This document shows positions 61,945-64,000 of a stretch of 64,000 nt of DNA, piece by piece (the first letter of the stretch is position 1; every line of letters starts with the position of its first letter). The notes under the pieces were generated by a model that saw only the letters and a list, made by a program, of their open reading frames with translations, did not search any database and was not told where the DNA came from. The stretch is from Lysobacter sp. (GTDB lineage Bacteria; Pseudomonadota; Gammaproteobacteria; Xanthomonadales; Xanthomonadaceae): NCBI GenBank assembly GCA_019634715.1, contig JAHCAU010000011.1, forward strand, positions 1 through 64,000, in the 5' to 3' direction. The position numbers and the translations under genes were made by a program.

Positions 61945-62730
61945 TCAGCCGCCCTTCGCCTTCGGCGCGCGCGCGTGCAGGCCCTGCATGTAGCTGGCCA
62001 GCGACTGGATCTCTTCGTCGGTCAGCGGCTTGGCGACCGCGGCCATCACCTCGAAGTGGACCTTGTCGGCATCGGTCAGCGTGGTGGTGCCGGCGCGGTA
62101 TTCCTCCAGCCTGCGCTTGCTGTACCACGCCTGCTGGCCGCCCACGTGCGGGTAGGCCGGACCGGGGTTGCCGGCGCCGCTGGGGCCGTGGCAGGCCATG
62201 CAGGCCGGCACGCCGCGCTGCGGGTCGCCGCTGCGGTAGAGCGTCTGGCCGATTTCGTAGAACTTCAGGCCCTGGTTCGGACCCTGGGCGATGACGGTGT
62301 CGTCGGCGATGCCGGCGCCCGACTTCTGGGTGGCGTAGTAGGCGCCGATGTCGCGCATGTCCTGCGCGCTGAGCGCGGCGGCGAAGGGCTGCATGATCGC
62401 GTTGACGCGCTGGCCGCTCTTGAACAGCGCCAGCTGGGTGGCGAGGTAGCGCTCGCTCTGGCCGGCGATGCGCGGATAGAGGGTCGGGTCGGCGGTGGCA
62501 TTGCCGTCGAGGCCGTGGCAGGCGGCACAGGCGCCGGCCTTGGCGGCGCCGGCCTTGGCATCGCCGCCCTTGGCCTTGGCCAGTTCGGCCATCGCGGAGG
62601 TGTCCAGCGGTGCGGCCTGCACCGGAGCGGCTTCGGGCACGGGAGTGACCGTGGTCTGGGCGATGGCGGCGGCCGCCGCGACCGCGAGGACCGCGAGGCC
62701 GGCAAAACCGAAGGCACGTGCGTGACGCAT
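61945..62730 (-). CDS. Diheme cytochrome c4
   Basis: This 261-residue exported protein has a signal peptide (cleavage near AAAIAQ) and an Ala/Pro linker. Two heme-binding sites follow: CAACH (68-72) and CMACH (177-181), with methionine ligands expected in the HFEVMAAVAK and AIMQPF regions. The two-domain layout is that of cytochrome c4, which carries electrons to terminal oxidases. The ATG at 62730 has GGAG eight bases ahead; a TTG at 62736 does not. It is divergent from engB. Confidence 0.88.
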   Translation of the reverse strand: MRHARAFGFAGLAVLAVAAAAAIAQTTVTPVPEAAPVQAAPLDTSAMAELAKAKGGDAKAGAAKAGACAACHGLDGNATADPTLYPRIAGQSERYLATQLALFKSGQRVNAIMQPFAAALSAQDMRDIGAYYATQKSGAGIADDTVIAQGPNQGLKFYEIGQTLYRSGDPQRGVPACMACHGPSGAGNPGPAYPHVGGQQAWYSKRRLEEYRAGTTTLTDADKVHFEVMAAVAKPLTDEEIQSLASYMQGLHARAPKAKGG

Positions 62731-62865
62731 GCTCAAGACTCCAAAAGGACGGGACGCGGGGCCGGCGGGCGCCGACCGCAGGCCGAAACCGTGGAATTAT
62801 CGTCGCGGTACCGGAGCCGGTCAAACCGGGACGGGCGACACCGCCGGTCGTGCGATGCTATGCGC

Positions 62866-63495
62866 ATGGCTACCCCACCCAATCCCTTCGCCCGCGCCGA
62901 TTACCTGCTGGCCGCCCACACGCCCCGCCAGCTGCCGCCCGATGGCGGCTTCGAGGTCGCGTTCGCCGGCCGCTCCAACGCCGGCAAGTCCAGCGCCCTC
63001 AACGCGCTGTGCCAGCAGAACGCGCTGGCCCGGGTCTCCAAGACGCCCGGCCGCACCCAGCAGCTGGTGTTCTTCGGCCTGCCGCCCCACGAGGGAAAGT
63101 ACCTCGTCGACCTGCCCGGCTACGGCTACGCCAAGGTGCCCCAGGACCTGCAGGCCCACTGGCAGGCCTTCCTCGACCAGTACTTCCGCACCCGCGAGGC
63201 GCTGAAGGGCCTGGTGGTGGTGATGGACATCCGCCATCCGCTGAAGGACTACGACCGGCACATGATCGCCTACGCGGTCGAGCGCGGCCTGCCCGCGCAC
63301 GCGATCCTGACCAAGGCCGACAAGCTCGGCCGTGGCGCCGCCGGCAACACCCTGCAGGCCGTGCGCAAGGACCTGCAGTCCCGGTACGGCGACAGCGTCA
63401 GCGTGCAGACGTTCTCCGGCGAATCGAAGGTCGGTGTGGACGAACTGCGCGGCGTGGTGGCCGGCTGGCTGGGCATCGGCAAGCCCGCCGCTTGA
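62866..63495 (+). CDS. engB: Ribosome-biogenesis GTPase YsxC/EngB
   Basis: This 209-residue TrmE-Era-like GTPase shows G1 GRSNAGKSS, G2/G3 TPGRTQ...DLPGYGYA and G4 TKADK. It is needed for large-subunit assembly in many bacteria. An ATG two codons upstream (62860) is also possible; neither has a strong Shine-Dalgarno. It is divergent from the cytochrome c4 gene, the arrangement seen in relatives, and is followed 70 bp later by a lipoprotein gene. Confidence 0.92.
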   Translation: MATPPNPFARADYLLAAHTPRQLPPDGGFEVAFAGRSNAGKSSALNALCQQNALARVSKTPGRTQQLVFFGLPPHEGKYLVDLPGYGYAKVPQDLQAHWQAFLDQYFRTREALKGLVVVMDIRHPLKDYDRHMIAYAVERGLPAHAILTKADKLGRGAAGNTLQAVRKDLQSRYGDSVSVQTFSGESKVGVDELRGVVAGWLGIGKPAA

Positions 63496-63565
63496 CGCCC
63501 GTCGCGATGCGACGGTAAGAAGACCCGGTCCGTTCCACGACACCCGCCCCGAAGGATCCTCACGG

Positions 63566-64000
63566 ATGCACCCTCCCCCGCGCCCCGCCGGGCGCCGTCG
63601 CGCGACGGCCGCCCTGACCGCCCTGCTGTCGTTTTCGCTGGCCGCCTGCGGCGGCGGCAACGACACCCCCGCCCCTCCGACACAAGACACGACCGCCCCC
63701 CGACAGGACGTTCCGCCCGTGACCAAACCCGCCCCGCCGAAGATGGCCGCGCAGCCGCCGTCGCCCAGCAGCCTGCTCTACCTCATCTACCAGAAGGACG
63801 GCGACGGCGCCCTGTCGTACGAAGTCGACGACGGCGCCGTGGCGACCTGGTGGTACGGCCACTCGTTCGACCTCGCCGGCAGGCACTGGTACACCGGCTT
63901 CGCCTACAACACGCCCGAAATCTACGGCCCTGCGGACGACAACGCGGTGCCTGCGCCCGGCACCAAGGTCAACATCACCGCGGTCACGCTGTTCAAGGAC
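63566..64000 (+). CDS. Lipoprotein of unknown function, cut by the window end
   Basis: At least 145 residues are open to the edge. A Pro/Arg-rich start and hydrophobic helix lead to lipobox SLAAC, then GGGNDTPAP and a Pro/Thr-rich linker. A beta-rich domain begins at about residue 65 (SLLYLIYQKDGDGALSYEVD, then WWYGHSFDLAGRHWYTGFAY). No family is recognised. AAGGA lies about ten bases before the ATG at 63566. Confidence 0.65.
   Translation, partial: MHPPPRPAGRRRATAALTALLSFSLAACGGGNDTPAPPTQDTTAPRQDVPPVTKPAPPKMAAQPPSPSSLLYLIYQKDGDGALSYEVDDGAVATWWYGHSFDLAGRHWYTGFAYNTPEIYGPADDNAVPAPGTKVNITAVTLFKD

Overview
This is a high-GC gammaproteobacterial chromosome segment that looks like the Xanthomonadaceae (Xanthomonas, Stenotrophomonas, Lysobacter and Luteimonas type). 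The support is a complete set of oleA, oleB, oleC and oleD olefin-synthesis genes, a UbiM-like ubiquinone hydroxylase, a secreted trypsin-like protease with a PPC tail, FNR- and Fur-type boxes, and the engB - cytochrome c4 - two DsbA-like lipoproteins - EEP phosphatase gene order. The genus cannot be fixed from the sequence alone.

Bases 1-28,200 hold a dispersed ole pathway. On the minus strand, oleA (27.1-28.1 kb), oleB (10.3-11.2 kb), oleC (6.2-7.8 kb) and oleD (0.05-1.05 kb) keep a single direction but are separated by other genes. A block from 11.3 to 26.6 kb lies between oleA and oleB. It holds a single-chain restriction-modification enzyme, a class II Fic protein, and an operon of DUF2170, PspA-like, YqiJ-like, flotillin, a giant DUF3686/AAA ATPase and a PLD-family protein. 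That operon starts at an apparently leaderless promoter overlapped by two copies of a 10-bp palindrome. A Fur-controlled TonB-dependent receptor, a DUF4197 protein and the protease lie between oleC and oleD.

Bases 28,200-37,000 are ordinary chromosomal genes: a DUF4156 lipoprotein, an M16 peptidase, an SDR, small secreted proteins, trmL broken by a one-base deletion, an EF-hand protein, a thioredoxin-like protein and a secreted beta-helix protein.

Bases 37,000-55,824 are an accessory island. A RAYT transposase is followed by an array of about 37-bp REP-like repeats. Then come three RHS/YD-repeat toxin tips, each followed by its own probable immunity gene. The leftmost two (39.3-41.8 kb and 41.9-43.4 kb) are displaced tips carrying part or almost none of the RHS core. 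The third (48.2-55.8 kb) is the full 2,380-residue RHS protein, which ends in a zinc-metallopeptidase-like domain. REP repeats mark the cassette borders. A compact mobile unit of XRE regulator, P-loop ATPase and tyrosine recombinase, with two dif-like palindromes beside it, sits between the second and third cassettes.

Bases 55,900-64,000 return to core genes: SirB2, a diguanylate cyclase, hemN with an upstream FNR-type box, an EEP phosphatase, two DsbA-like lipoproteins, cytochrome c4, engB, and a lipoprotein gene cut by the window edge. No rRNA, tRNA or CRISPR array was recognised. Bases 1-52 show no feature.
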